A stretch of 64,000 bases of DNA, taken from NCBI GenBank assembly GCA_026182355.1, contig JAPFBL010000530.1, positions 1 to 64,000 on the forward strand. Reading direction: 5' to 3'. This document shows positions 53,494 to 63,234 of this stretch, piece by piece; the stretch's first letter is position 1, and each line of letters opens with the position of its first letter. The notes beneath the pieces are model-generated. The model was not told where the DNA came from, did no database searches, and was given only the letters and a program-made list of their open reading frames with translations. This stretch comes from Hermatobates lingyangjiaoensis (Eukaryota > Arthropoda > Insecta > Hemiptera > Hermatobatidae). The position numbers were made by a program, and so were the translations under genes.

Positions 53494-54033
53494 AAAAAGT
53501 ATGCCAATTTTCATTTTAGTTCGTTTTCTATTTAATTTCTCTAGTTTTCTGAACTTGGTTTTCAACACTTCTGGTAAATTGAAGACTAACTTTCTGAATG
53601 ATTTATTCTTGAATTCCATAATAGTAATAATTTCGTAATAGTAGATTCAGTGACAGCCTCATGGTATTCTAGTGAATTTAATTAACCAGATGAATCAACT
53701 GGAAAACCTGAAATTTTGGAAACTCCGCGATAGTGTAACCTCCTTGTCGTCCTAATGTTGTCAATTCATTAGTATAGTAATGTAATAATTAGTAAGTAGA
53801 TTATTTAAATAATTTTTGGAAAAAATAAAATTAGGAAATTTTAAAATTTTTAAGAAACAATGAAACGTTTTTAAAAAATGTAAGACCCAACCGGACGATG
53901 ACTATGGAATACTCGAAAGCTAGTTTCTAGATAATGTTCATGTAAGTTATGTTAAATTCTTTACCTGTGATGTTAGTTTTTAGTTGTATTAAAATTGTTG
54001 ATATCTATTCATGTGTTTCAAAAAAGTGTTTCA

Positions 54034-54185
54034 ATGTCCTTTGGACAACTTATTTGGGAATTACCACCTTCTATTCGTAAGACTGTCAGGAGACTGAAAC
54101 AGCTTAGTTTGAAAGTCGTTAATGCCGAAGCAGTGGTACATTTCAACAAAATATGCCTCCAAGAAGATTTGCTGCCAACCTATAC

Positions 54186-54235
<50 letters not shown>
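54034..54235 (+). pseudogene. Penelope-like ORF fragment 4 and microsatellite
   Basis: Frame from ATG at 54034 encodes MSFGQLIWELPPSIRKTVRR, LKQLSLKVVNAEAVV, HFNKICLQEDLLPTYTK, closely parallel to fragments at 37778 and 58372. It enters the TA tract at 54187 at the same codon position. Confidence 0.52.
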
Positions 54236-54238
<3 letters not shown>

Positions 54239-54750
54239 TTGTATATATATTTAGTATTTTTTTTAGGGCTAGTGTTTCGATGATAAATCTTTTAGTAGAT
54301 GTAAGAACTGGGAAATACATACAGTTGACTGTAAGTATTATATTTTGTCTGCATTGGGAATATGTAGTAGTTGGCCCTTTGGCCTTAATTAGTCACTCCT
54401 GGAGTAAATCCTAAACTCATCAAGGACTTTACAGCCTCCCTGAAACTCTCCAAACCGCAGCTCTCCTCACGCTAAGTAAGTCTGTATTGATTTCTTTTAG
54501 TTACTATTTATTTCCAAAAGCTTTTTTTTTCTAGAATTTTGCTTTAATAAATTCAACTAACAAAACTTTAAAATGATAAATAATGATATTATTATAAATG
54601 ATTTATCGATAATTGTATTTAAAAAGAACTATTTAAAAAAGTTTAAAATTAATTCATTACTTGTGCAATCTGTTATAGTATGGTATTCACGCATATTTGG
54701 GAGTTTCAAGAATTACGTCTGAACACACATACACAAAAGTTAATATGAAA

Positions 54751-54793
54751 CTAACAACGCGTTTCGAACACTTAGTGTTCTTATTCAGGTTAA
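54751..54793 (-). ncRNA. Family J motif with G8 mutated
   Basis: Minus strand: TTAAC/GTTAG, CTGAATA (G8 to U), GAACAC/GTGTTC, GAA, ACGCGT, T. Inactive by prediction; its mate is intact. Confidence 0.55.
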
Positions 54794-54912
54794 CATTTGC
54801 ATTGTTGAGAATCGATCTACGTGATTTAGTTAGAAAAGACCGTTATTTTTTATTAGAAAAGACCAGTCATTTCTAACTCCATCCAATAGATCGATTCTCA
54901 ACAGCGCAGATG

Positions 54913-54955
54913 TTAACCTGAAGAAGAGCATTAAGTGTTCGAAACGCGTTGTTAG
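54913..54955 (+). ncRNA. Hammerhead ribozyme-like motif, family J
   Basis: TTAAC 54913-54917 pairs with GTTAG 54951-54955 (four pairs plus a wobble). CTGAAGA 54918-54924, A, GAGCA/TGTTC helix II, GAA 54941-54943, ACGCGT 54944-54949, T 54950. Longest helix I in the ACGCGT group. Confidence 0.78.
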
Positions 54956-55019
54956 TTTCATATTAACTTTGTGTGTGTGTGTTTGTTCAGATGTAATTCT
55001 TGAAATCCCCAAATATGTT

Positions 55020-57125
55020 TAAAATCAAGCCTTGATTTTGTAAAAAAAATCTGGAGTGGCCTACACTCAACTTTACTATAAGTAAACTTAATAACAAACT
55101 TCTTGGGTGTATAATATATAACGTCCCATTTAAGCATAATGTAAACATCTAAATGGGAGATGTGTATTAGTCTTTTTTTCCTGAGGTAGTACCAGCTTAT
55201 TTTTGTATATCACACAGCTGATGCAAATAATCTCATTAGTATAACTACAGCAGTAATAACTATTTTGAAAAGTCAAAGTAAAAATTTCCTGATACGAAAA
55301 ATCTCGTACAGAGAACATGGCTTTTCTTCAAATAGCCAGTGGAATTCTTACATCGTTTACTTGACATCCTTCAACATTGAATATTTAAGTCTAATTTTCA
55401 AATTAAAAACAGGAAAATACTCTTATTTTCTCTTAAAAACATCATAAACATCCAAGAAAAAATGTCGTTTTAAGATTTTTATGATTATGGATGTACAATA
55501 ATTACATTTATTAATCTTCAAACGAAAGTGTCTAATTTTGAATCATGTTTTACATTTTTGGTCTTTTATAGAATTATTATACTGGGAATTTCATGGCTTC
55601 TTAGTATATAACAAAATCATTTTCCTTCCCCTTTATCAAAAATCATAGATACCAATTTTTTCTGAGGGAGTGTTATCTTTTTCCTGCCTGCTGTACTGTG
55701 TTATAAGCTTGCTATTAATGTATATTGAGAAAAAATATATTAGTAATTAGTCAGTTTGCATAGTCAACTCAAAGTCGAAGCCAGATATTCAATATAATTT
55801 AAATTCTTTATAGTTGGGAGCTTCTCATTTTTGAAAATAATAAATATGAACTATCAGACTAGAATAGTGAAAAAACTGGATATTTCTCAACAAACATAAA
55901 TCCTCTTTCGTGAGGAAAGAGTCCATTCGTCACATTTCAATAACATGGAAAGATACTACAATTCAAAAAGTTAAAGTAATTATAACTAATATTAAGTTTT
56001 GCTCAAAAGTGCAATATACAGATTTATTACAGCATTTTATGAGACAAATCTATCATGCCATGGAAGACAAAGGTGATTTATTAATGTTTATTGGCGGTGA
56101 TTTTTTTCATGTAAAAATTTGTTCCTCTTATATCTCGTATAAGTAAATAAATTATTTTAAGTTTTCCTTTTATAAATATCAATTTTCTCTCTGTGGATTT
56201 GCTCAAAAAATTTCTAAGTCAATGTAAACATTGTAAAAAAATATCAAAAATTCGACAAGTATAGCAGGTGATCCCTTAGTTTAGGATAAACAAACAGTTT
56301 TTATAGCGTTATAGCTCTTTGCCGTGATTGAAATTTCATGAATTTTTTTCTATCAATTGCTAATTTTTTGATCAATTTTTGGTCAAATTTTCATGATTTT
56401 TAATGAGCCGCTTAACGTCAAAAAAACATTTTCTGAAAACAGACATCATACTGTAACGCCCCTTTGAAGAATGTAATTTTAAAAAAAATTACTTCAACTC
56501 ATTCTACACATAATTTTCTATCTTTAGGCATACTTTCATTTTGATCCGTCAAACGGTATGGCTTGTATGGCTCTCACAAGCTTTCAGATTGAATTATAAG
56601 CCAAAATTTTTACATTTTATTAAAAAAAAAAAATATTTTCCGTTGCTTTAAAATTCTGAATTTATTTTATTAGAAATAGCATAGAATTATAAAGTAGTTT
56701 TTTATCATAAGGCAGATACGAACTTCAAAACAAGTTGAAAAACATTTTCTCAATAGTGATTTCTAAAATGTAAACCATTTTTAAATAAGTATACGAAACA
56801 AATTTAAGAATCTTTTATCCTTTACTCAATTGTGTCATAATGAAAAAAAAACACGCACAAAAAAAAATATTAATAACCGAGAATGTTCTATATCGAGGGA
56901 GTGTGACGTCATCTATCAAACTACTGATAAGAGAAGGGGACTGGGGGGATTGTACGAGTCATCCATCTACTTGTATAATAAGACGACAGAAGGAGCTTGG
57001 ATTTCTATGTCAACCCAACCAAAGGATTCTCATCAGTTAGAAGTTTTTGTATCTATTTTATAGTTGTAAATATATCTTCGTCAAGCTCAATATCTGCTTT
57101 TCATTATTTAACCACCTTATTATAC
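55020..57125. other. AT-rich region without recognised genes
   Basis: Several short open frames (for example 55910-56146 and 56830-57063) lack any domain I recognise. 56205-56345 resembles 9255-9415 (ATTCGACAAGTATAGC, TGAAATTTCA), a diverged dispersed repeat. Confidence 0.45.
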
Positions 57126-57196
57126 AATATATATATATATATATATATAAACTAGAATTTAAAAAAGAACACATAGAAAGGAAACCACTGAACTCA

Positions 57197-57229
57197 CTAC
57201 TATATTTCGATGTCCTCGTCTTCAGGAAA
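57197..57229 (-). ncRNA. Hammerhead-like motif, family I
   Basis: Minus strand: CTGAAGA (57219-57225), C, GA.../...TC helix II short, GAA 57206-57208, ATAT 57202-57205, A. Arm preceded by a (TA)n at 57128-57148. Confidence 0.52.
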
Positions 57230-57431
57230 AGAAGTGAATCGCTCCAAAGGCTGATAACGACTGACTTGGCGTTCGAACTGAAGCACTCAAACAGTGTAGC
57301 CAACTTTCGGAGGAAAGGTAGACAGGGAAGATAAAGAGATAAAAGCCAAATAAAAAATTAAAAAATGAAAACATTTAACTAAAATAAAATTAAAAGCTGA
57401 TAACAACTTTAATATATATATATATATATAT

Positions 57432-57560
57432 TAAGGTTTCACATAAACACGTGAAATAACAATCAATGATCAAACCACAATAAGGAAAGGGAAAACAAGA
57501 CTAAGATCTTTCAACCGTAACAAGTGGTCTTCGTCAGAGTCAATCAATTAAGAATGACTG
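57432..57560 (-). mobile_element. Family F element, left arm
   Basis: Starts after a TA tract with GGTTTCACATAAACACGTGAAAT. Confidence 0.72.
57499..57541 (-). ncRNA. Hammerhead ribozyme-like motif, family F
   Basis: Minus strand: GACT/AGTC, CTGACGA (57531-57537), A, GACCA/CGGTT, GAA, AGATCT, T. One weak helix II pair. Confidence 0.72.
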
Positions 57561-57631
57561 ATTCAGATTTGATTCAGAGTTAATTAATCGGGGTTCGGTC
57601 AATTTTCCAGGATAAAAAATCAAACTCTCGT

Positions 57632-57670
57632 TGCCAACGTTTCGGTTTTAAGTAAAACCTTTTTGATAGG
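57632..57670 (-). ncRNA. Hammerhead-like variant, family C
   Basis: Minus strand: GCC/GGC, TATCAAAAA, GGTTTT/AAAACC, GAA, ACGT, T. Confidence 0.48.
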
Positions 57671-57832
57671 CCTACAAACAAAGGATAATAAGAAATCATA
57701 ATCGAAACGTTGGCAACGAGAGTTTGATTTTTTATCCTGGAAAATTGACCGAACCCCGATTAGAGAACACACCTATTCTATCTAACGGTCGATATATTAT
57801 TGAATTGATTTCTTATTATCCATTGTTTGTAG

Positions 57833-57871
57833 GCCTATGAAAAAGGTTTTAAATAAAACCGAAACGTTGGC
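57833..57871 (+). ncRNA. Hammerhead-like variant, family C
   Basis: GCC 57833-57835 / GGC 57869-57871, TATGAAAAA, GGTTTT/AAAACC, GAA 57861-57863, ACGT, T. Confidence 0.52.
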
Positions 57872-57965
57872 AACGAGAGTTTGATTTTTTATCCTGGAAA
57901 ATTGGCCGAACCCCGATTAGAAAACACACCTATTCTATCTAACGGTCGATACATTATTGAATCTG

Positions 57966-57997
<32 letters not shown>

Positions 57998-58006
<9 letters not shown>

Positions 58007-58215
58007 TGAAACAGTCCAACAGACTTTTAAATAAAAACCAATTAAAAAAGATAGCACACAGATAGACACACTTCTATAACTTCTAACTCACTTCTATATT
58101 TCGACCATCGTCGTCATCAGGAGGCGAATAGTCCCGCAGGAAGGCAGAGCGGTCGAAATATAGAAGTGAGTTATTCCTGTGTCTCTCTGTGTGCTATCTT
58201 TTTTAATTGGCTTTA
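57998..58215. mobile_element. Family I foldback, one full motif
   Basis: Arms AACCAATTAAAAAAGATAGCAC and GTGCTATCTTTTTTAATTGGC pair; the right motif keeps only GGTCGAAATATAGAAG. Confidence 0.78.
58091..58124 (-). ncRNA. Hammerhead ribozyme-like motif, family I
   Basis: Minus strand: CCTC/GAAG, CTGATGA (58114-58120), C, GAC/GTC with loop GATG, GAA 58100-58102, ATAT 58096-58099, A 58095. Confidence 0.68.
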
Positions 58216-58224
58216 TATATATAT

Positions 58225-58535
58225 TGACCTTTCAACTCTTTTATTCTAACCGCTTGTTTCTTGTTCATTATTGACCTTTGACATTCTCTTTATATTAACC
58301 TGTACTAATCCTTTTAATCTATTTATAGCAATGACAAAGCATGAGTCATCGATTTTAATTTAACATTTCACTTGGCCAACTCCTTTTCCAGTTGAACCCT
58401 GTTTAGCAGGAGGTTAGTTCGTGGGATCGAATCTCTCAGTCTTAAGATCGTGAATGCCGTGACTGCGGTTAATTTAAATGATACCTGTTTAAAAGAGGAT
58501 CTGCTGCCTATTTATACCAATATATATATATATAT
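58225..58535 (+). pseudogene. Penelope-like ORF fragment 5
   Basis: Near copy of 37625-37945 with an extra T (CCTGTTTAGCAGG) that shifts the frame. Encodes IESLSLKIVNAVTAV and LNDTCLKEDLLPIYTNI and ends at the same (TA)n junction. It lies between a family I and a family D foldback. Confidence 0.52.
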
Positions 58536-58592
58536 AAATTCTTCGAAGGGGTTCCTGAGGATTTTGGTCATAAACATACAACTTTGATTATA

Positions 58593-58633
58593 AGCCGACG
58601 TTTCGCCAAAAGTTGTTAGGCATTTTCAAGGCT
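58593..58633 (-). ncRNA. Hammerhead variant with U3/A8 core, family D
   Basis: Minus strand: AGCC/GGCT helix I (four pairs), TTGAAAA (58623-58629), T, helix II GCC.../...GGC, GAA 58602-58604, ACGT 58598-58601, C 58597. Confidence 0.62.
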
Positions 58634-58707
58634 AAAAAACAATTTATTAACAACATAAGTAAAGCAAGATAAATACATCCACGGATGTTGTTAATAAATT
58701 GTTTTTT

Positions 58708-58748
58708 AGCCTTGAAAATGCCAAACAACTTTTGGCGAAACGTCGGCT
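58708..58748 (+). ncRNA. Hammerhead variant with U3/A8 core, family D
   Basis: AGCC 58708-58711 / GGCT 58745-58748, TTGAAAA 58712-58718, T, GCCAAA.../...TTTGGC, GAA 58737-58739, ACGT 58740-58743, cleavage base C 58744. All helices intact. Confidence 0.64.
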
Positions 58749-58859
58749 TGTAATCAAAGTTGTATGTTTATGACGAAAATCCTCAAGAACGCCTTCGGAG
58801 AATTTGAAATATAAGTGGTCGAGAAGCTACATCAATATATATATATATAGATAGATAAA

Positions 58860-59005
58860 AGTATGGACCGTGAAATAGAAACAAAACTAATGTTTATCAG
58901 GACTCGATTAGTTCTTCAGGTTCAAATTAAACTCTCAATGCCAACGTTTTGGTTTTTATTTAAAACTCTTTTCATAGGCCAAAGTATAGATTTTGAAACA
59001 GGAAA
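58860..59005 (-). mobile_element. Family C element, left arm
   Basis: Arm as in 53005, motif 58940-58979 with G12 changed to A. The right arm is missing and the frame 58863-59192 is not a gene. Confidence 0.65.
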
Positions 59006-59365
59006 ACTAAGTATTACATTGCAAATTATTTTACAAACAAATATAGTTTGTGAATTTCAACAACAACTGTCTAGTTTGAATGAACACATGACACTGATGA
59101 ATAAACAGCATAGATTTTCTTCGTTCCCTGACCGAGATCATATTGTGACTTACCCCATTACGAAGCAATTTTTATTGTTAAAATTAATATGAAAATAAAA
59201 AATCTGTTCCATCCCGAAAATGGCTGTTTTTAGTTATTTTTTTATGACTTGTATATTATATATTTGTATTTTTTTTATTATTAGTTATTTTTATAAAAAG
59301 AAATGGTAGAATTAGAAATCATAAACAATACTTTATACGCAATAATAGCTGATCTACCCGGTGTA

Positions 59366-59643
59366 GGTTAGGTTAGGTTGCAGTGGCAGTCCCACAAGGG
59401 AACAAACGTAGGCCGAGCATTGGCCCTTTGTGATACCACACAATGAAGACTGATTCTACAGTGGGAGTCCTAAATTTACTCAATTAACTCAATTAACTCA
59501 AGTGTATTTAGAGTAGGGATCTTTAACGAGTACCTGACATCGTACAGACTGACATTGTGAATAAATCGAGGGCCAGGTGGGGATCGAACCCCGGTCCTAT
59601 CAGTCCAGAGGCGAGCACGTAACCACTGAGCTAGCCTGACCCC
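59366..59643 (-). mobile_element. tRNA-derived SINE with 17-bp TSD
   Basis: Tail GGTTAGGTTAGGTTGCAGTGG at left, tRNA-like head GGTGGGGATCGAACCCCGG...CACTGAGCTAGCCTGACCCC at right, with an internal deletion near 59555. Flanked by CTGATCTACCCGGTGTA (59349-59365) and CTGATCTACCTGGTGTA (59644-59660). Confidence 0.9.
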
Positions 59644-59689
59644 CTGATCTACCTGGTGTAAATTATATAGTTGATAATAGCTGATGCCC

Positions 59690-59915
59690 GGTTGGTAAAT
59701 TATACCACGACGTTTTGGTTTTGGGTGTTAGATCCCCTAAAAGGACCCTGATCAGAATCAAAATACCCTAGTTAGTTCCTCCGAAAAGAGTTATATAGGA
59801 TATACGAGTATAAATTCATTTGACATCCACATCTTTGTTTGTATCTAAATGTATCCAGTTTTATTACTATAGCGGACAGACAGACAAACTCTATATTTCA
59901 TATATACAGATTGGT
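59690..59915 (+). repeat. Dispersed repeat with GCGGACAGACAGAC, copy 1
   Basis: Shares AAAAGAGTTATATAGGAT, TCTAAATGTATCCAG and AGCGGACAGACAGACAAA with 60060-60195 and 61490-61645. Resembles the 3' region of a LINE-like family. Confidence 0.65.
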
Positions 59916-60059
59916 TATGGACAGTAGATTCCAAAAAAGGGATATTTGTTTAAATTTTTTTTATTCTTGCTATAAATAGGGTGTAATATACCCTGCATCG
60001 CCATTTTGGATTCGTCATCTGTGGACGTTATATAATAAATAGTAAAATTTAGTTATTTT

Positions 60060-60195
60060 TTTAAAAAAAATACCGTACTTAGTTCCCCCGAAAAAAGTTA
60101 TATAAGATTCATATGTTTCTTTATATCTAAATGTCTCCAGTTTTACTTCTACAGCGGACAGACAGACACATTTTGTATTTTATACATATAAATGA
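60060..60195 (+). repeat. Dispersed repeat with GCGGACAGACAGAC, copy 2
   Basis: As copy 1, shorter. Confidence 0.65.
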
Positions 60196-60764
60196 ATAAT
60201 AAAAGTGGATGCACAAAATAATCATGTTTTGTTAATCTGCTGTACATAAAACGGTGGCCATCTAAGTATGAGGAAGACGGTCTGTCGTGTTATGAATTCT
60301 TACTCGTCGTACGAGTCACAAATTCTTACGAATAGGCTGCTCATAAAGTAAATAGCTCGTACTACGAGGTTCTACTGTTTACTGTTTTAGCACTGATTCC
60401 AATCAATATGCAAGTTTTCAGACTAGAAAGAATAACAAAAATGCTTAATTAAATTTTCTGTTATAATTTTCTGTAAATAATTAGCCAAACAAAGGCATAT
60501 TTTAAATTCAAAAGCGATGTTATTTTGTGAATTAGAGGCGAAAGCTTCTAGTCGCTGTTTAGTTTGACTATGTCTTTGATTTGCGCAGGCCGAAGATTTT
60601 CATGATAACGAAAGCAGAACTTTGAAGACTGACTTACCTCTTAATTAAGATTCATTACTTGCAAAATTCCATCAGTTTGCTAATAGGATCCTTTGTTTCT
60701 ACAATGAATACTAATTATTGGAAAAGGAACAGATACATGCGATGTCATATACTTTGTATAATAC

Positions 60765-60800
60765 TAGCTGATGTATCCGGCGTTGCCTGGGAAACAATTT
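60765..60800 (+). repeat. AGCTGATGTATCCGGCGTTGCC motif
   Basis: Start-like motif of the same dispersed repeat; related phrases at 59346-59365 and 59672-59700. The family H foldback at 60850 is inserted behind it. Confidence 0.5.
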
Positions 60801-60942
60801 TATTCCAACTCTAATAATAAATTACATATAACGAAAACAATTTAAATGCTAACGTAATGCAATCAGTTATTATGTGGTTTTTACTCATTTTAGGGTAAAA
60901 AGCTAGTGAAATAGTCTCCACATATAAAAATTTAATCGTATA

Positions 60943-60983
60943 AACAACAAGTTTCGAACACATAGTGTTCTTCCTCAGGCATT
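60943..60983 (-). ncRNA. Hammerhead-like motif, family H
   Basis: Minus strand: CTGAGGA, A, GAACAC/GTGTTC, GAA, ACTTGT in place of ACGCGT, T. The core is intact but stem III is changed. Confidence 0.55.
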
Positions 60984-61071
60984 AACCAAGGGTGAGTGTC
61001 TGTAGTACAACTGTTTGTCAGGTGTGTCGGTAAGTGTCAGTTGTAGTACCACAGACACTCACTCTTAGTTA

Positions 61072-61113
61072 ATGCCTGAAGACGAACACTACGTGTTCGA
61101 AACGCGTTGTTTA
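61072..61113 (+). ncRNA. Hammerhead-like motif, family H
   Basis: CTGAAGA 61076-61082, C, GAACAC/GTGTTC (61084-61089/61093-61098), GAA 61099-61101, ACGCGT 61102-61107, T 61108, GTTT. Helix I weak. Confidence 0.66.
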
Positions 61114-61489
61114 TACCATTAATTTGTTATATGTGGAGACTATTTCATTAGCTTTTTACCCTACAATTTAAATTATCTATAGTTTTGATACACTTAGGTT
61201 ATTTTCAGTTAAAGGAAATTAAAATAGACGTAAATTATAGATTACACAAAAAAAAGAGAATGTAATATATAACTTATTTTAATTTTGCATACATTTATCG
61301 TTCCAAAATTAAAACAAAGGTACAGGAAAGTAGATTATAATCAAAATCAAAATTACATCATTAATTTTCTCGAGGAAATTTAAATAAGTTTCAGTCATAA
61401 AATATTCTTTAACTTCTGACTGCAATGGAAAGAGAAACATGTTGGGAGGAGCTTTTTCTAGGATCCCTAATTTAAAAACATTTTCTAAG

Positions 61490-61645
61490 ATAGATCCCAA
61501 AAAAGGACCCTGGTAAATCAAAATATCATATTAAGTTTTTACGAAAAAAGTTATATAAGATCCATATGTTTCTTTCTATCTAAATGTCTCTAGTTTTATT
61601 TCTATAGCGGACAGACAGACAAGCTTTGTATTTTATATATACAGG
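61490..61645 (+). repeat. Dispersed repeat with GCGGACAGACAGAC, copy 3
   Basis: As at 59690 and 60060. Confidence 0.65.
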
Positions 61646-61779
61646 TAAATGACAGAAAGAAATCAGTTATTATATAACAAAGTGATTATTCAGGAGATAT
61701 GCAAGCAGTTACTGTGTGGTATTTACTCATAATAGTGAGGAAAAATTTATTAAGTCTTGACCTTAATGTTATTATTTTA

Positions 61780-61817
61780 CACCGCGTTTCGAACACTTAG
61801 TGGCCATCATCAGGTAC
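61780..61817 (-). ncRNA. Hammerhead-like motif, family G
   Basis: Minus strand: TAC, CTGATGA (61807-61813), T, GGCCAC/GTGTTC (partly mismatched), GAA, ACGCGG, T. Confidence 0.55.
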
Positions 61818-61979
61818 ATCTACAATAATAGTATCTGTTAACTCTGCAGTCACTGAACACTGCCTTACATAGGCACGTATCTAACTATTTTTTTTTTACT
61901 TTATTTTATAAAAAAATTTGGATTTTTCCTTTATATAACTTCAACAATTATAATAAATTTTAGTTTTTATATTGTAGAT

Positions 61980-62021
61980 GTACCTGATGATGAGCACTAA
62001 GTGTTCGAAACGCGTTGTGGT
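61980..62021 (+). ncRNA. Hammerhead ribozyme-like motif, family G
   Basis: TAC 61981-61983 / GTG 62017-62019 with a wobble, CTGATGA 61984-61990, T, GAGCAC/GTGTTC, GAA 62007-62009, ACGCGT 62010-62015, T 62016. Confidence 0.72.
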
Positions 62022-62533
62022 CAAAACTTAATACATCTTTCCCCACTATTATGAATAGATATTGTTAATAGTATAAATTCAGCATGATACACATAGTTTT
62101 AAATTCGTTAATACACAAGCAAAATCATAATATAACGACTTTAATTAATATACATATAATGAAAACAACTTAAAAATCTGTGGACACAACACGAGTTCAA
62201 AACTAAAAAAGAGTAACATAACTCTTTATGACCCTTTATATAAAGAAACACCCCTAAAAACTCAAATTTTCGGGCAATCGGTCTTCAGGAGAAAATCGAA
62301 AGGAAGACAAAACACGTTGTAGACGAGACGGCAAGTAGCTGCCCATGCAACGCCTGTGCTGCCCCTCGCGACGGGTCTTGAAGTAACAGAATTAACAGTA
62401 GATGTAGGCAGGAAATATGCAAGAAGCAATAGAAGTTCGGTAAATATGGTATAAAATAATCAAAGAGAATTGGAGGGAAATTAATATGTATATATATATA
62501 TAACATAAAGAAATTAAAAACACACACTTACTG

Positions 62534-62567
62534 CCTCTAATTTTCAGTTCGAACCGTCTTCAGGAGA
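62534..62567 (-). ncRNA. Hammerhead ribozyme-like motif, family A
   Basis: Minus strand: TCTC/GAGG, CTGAAGA (62557-62563), C, GGTT/AACT, GAA 62543-62545, AATT 62539-62542, A 62538. Confidence 0.68.
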
Positions 62568-62596
62568 GATAAGACAGGGAAACAGTTTCTCTTATG

Positions 62597-62630
62597 TCTC
62601 TTGAAGACGGTTCAAACCGAAAATTATAGA
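62597..62630 (+). ncRNA. Family A motif, U3 variant
   Basis: TCTC, TTGAAGA 62601-62607, C, GGTT/AACC, GAA 62619-62621, AATT 62622-62625, A, TAGA (first helix I pair lost). Confidence 0.55.
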
Positions 62631-62734
62631 CTGTAAGTGTGTGCTTTTAATTTCTCTATGTTTCTTTCTATACATTGAACTATATTTGTTCGTTTTGAAT
62701 CGTATTGCTAATGAAAAAATGTATACATATATAT

Positions 62735-62910
62735 ATATGATCAAACCACAATATGATGGGAAAGCAAAACCCAACTGGGTTTTTGACTCTGACGAAGACC
62801 GCTTGTTACGGTTGAAAGATCTTAGTCTTGGTTTCCCATTTAATATTGTGGTTTGATCATTGATAGTTATTTCACCTGTTTATGTGAAATAACAATCAAT
62901 GATCAAAATT
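62735..62910 (+). mobile_element. Family F element, left ribozyme deleted
   Basis: Left arm CAAACCACAATATGATGGGAAAGCAAAACCC is joined directly to the right arm, removing the minus motif. Confidence 0.75.
62785..62827 (+). ncRNA. Hammerhead ribozyme-like motif, family F
   Basis: GACT 62785-62788, CTGACGA 62789-62795, A, GACCG/CGGTT, GAA 62814-62816, AGATCT 62817-62822, T 62823, AGTC 62824-62827. Intact. Confidence 0.8.
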
Positions 62911-62919
62911 CGATTTCGA

Positions 62920-63151
62920 TCAAAATTCGAAAAAAGCGATCCAAACTGCACGCAGATCAGCTCAAAAACGAAGAAAAGCAACACACAGAGAAAGAGACAC
63001 TTACAAACTCTCGGCCTGGGACGGTTTCCTGCCGTTGCGTTTCCGGCGTGCTTGGTCGCCCATTCTATTTTCTCCTGAAGACGGATCATCCGAAAATTTG
63101 AGTTTGTAAGTGTGTCTCTTTCTCTGTGTGTTGATTTTCTTCGTTTTTGAG

Positions 63152-63160
<9 letters not shown>
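62920..63160 (+). mobile_element. Family A-related element
   Basis: Arms AGCTCAAAAACGAAGAAAAGCAAC (62959) and TTGATTTTCTTCGTTTTTGAGCT (63132) pair. GC-richer centre 63010-63060, one plus motif. Confidence 0.72.
63071..63103 (+). ncRNA. Hammerhead ribozyme-like motif, family A subfamily
   Basis: TCTC 63071-63074 / GAGT 63100-63103 (three pairs), CTGAAGA 63075-63081, C, helix II GGA/TCC with loop TCA, GAA 63092-63094, AATT 63095-63098, T 63099. Helix II differs from other family A copies by a compensated change (GGTT/AACC to GGA/TCC). Confidence 0.7.

Positions 63161-63232
<72 letters not shown>
63153..63232. repeat. (TA)n-(TG)n compound microsatellite
   Basis: TA run then TG run at the end of the foldback. 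Confidence 0.95.
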
Positions 63233-63233
<1 letters not shown>

Positions 63234-63234
63234 G

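Larger units (their letters stand above)
54665..55015. mobile_element. Family J foldback element
   Basis: Outer module TTGTGCAATCTGTTATAGTATGG and GAGTTTCAAGAATTACGTCTG pair with CAGATGTAATTCTTGAAATCCCC. Inner stem GAGAATCGATCTACGTG.../...GATCGATTCTCAAC. Confidence 0.8.
57580..57965. mobile_element. Family C cluster, three arms
   Basis: One minus arm and two plus arms: GTTTGATTTTTTATCCTGG occurs at 57719 and 57878, inverted at 57608. The middle arm lacks its core. Ends at TA tract 57967-58000. Confidence 0.78.
58545..58842. mobile_element. Family D foldback, both motifs of U3/A8 type
   Basis: Arms TTCTTCGAAGGGGTTCCTGAGG...and its complement ...CGCCTTCGGAGAATTTG. The inner stem AAACAATTTATTAACAAC pairs around 58660. 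A TA tract lies on each side. Confidence 0.84.
60850..61165. mobile_element. Family H foldback element
   Basis: Outer module ATGCAATCAGTTATTATGTGG...GGGTAAAAAGCTAGTG and complement ending GCTTTTTACCC. Inner stem GAGTGTCTGTAGTAC pairs with GTACCACAGACACTC. Confidence 0.82.
61700..62055. mobile_element. Family G-related foldback
   Basis: Arms TTACTCATAATAGTGAGG.../...CCACTATTATGAATAG. Centre 61830-61960 unpaired. The outer module TGTGTGGTATTTACTCAT is shared with H and J. Confidence 0.8.
62500..62720. mobile_element. Family A foldback element
   Basis: Short-centre inverted pair (centre near 62585), left arm AAACACACACTTACTGCCTC, right arm GACTGTAAGTGTGTG continuing to CGTTTTGAATCG and a TA tract. 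Confidence 0.8.
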
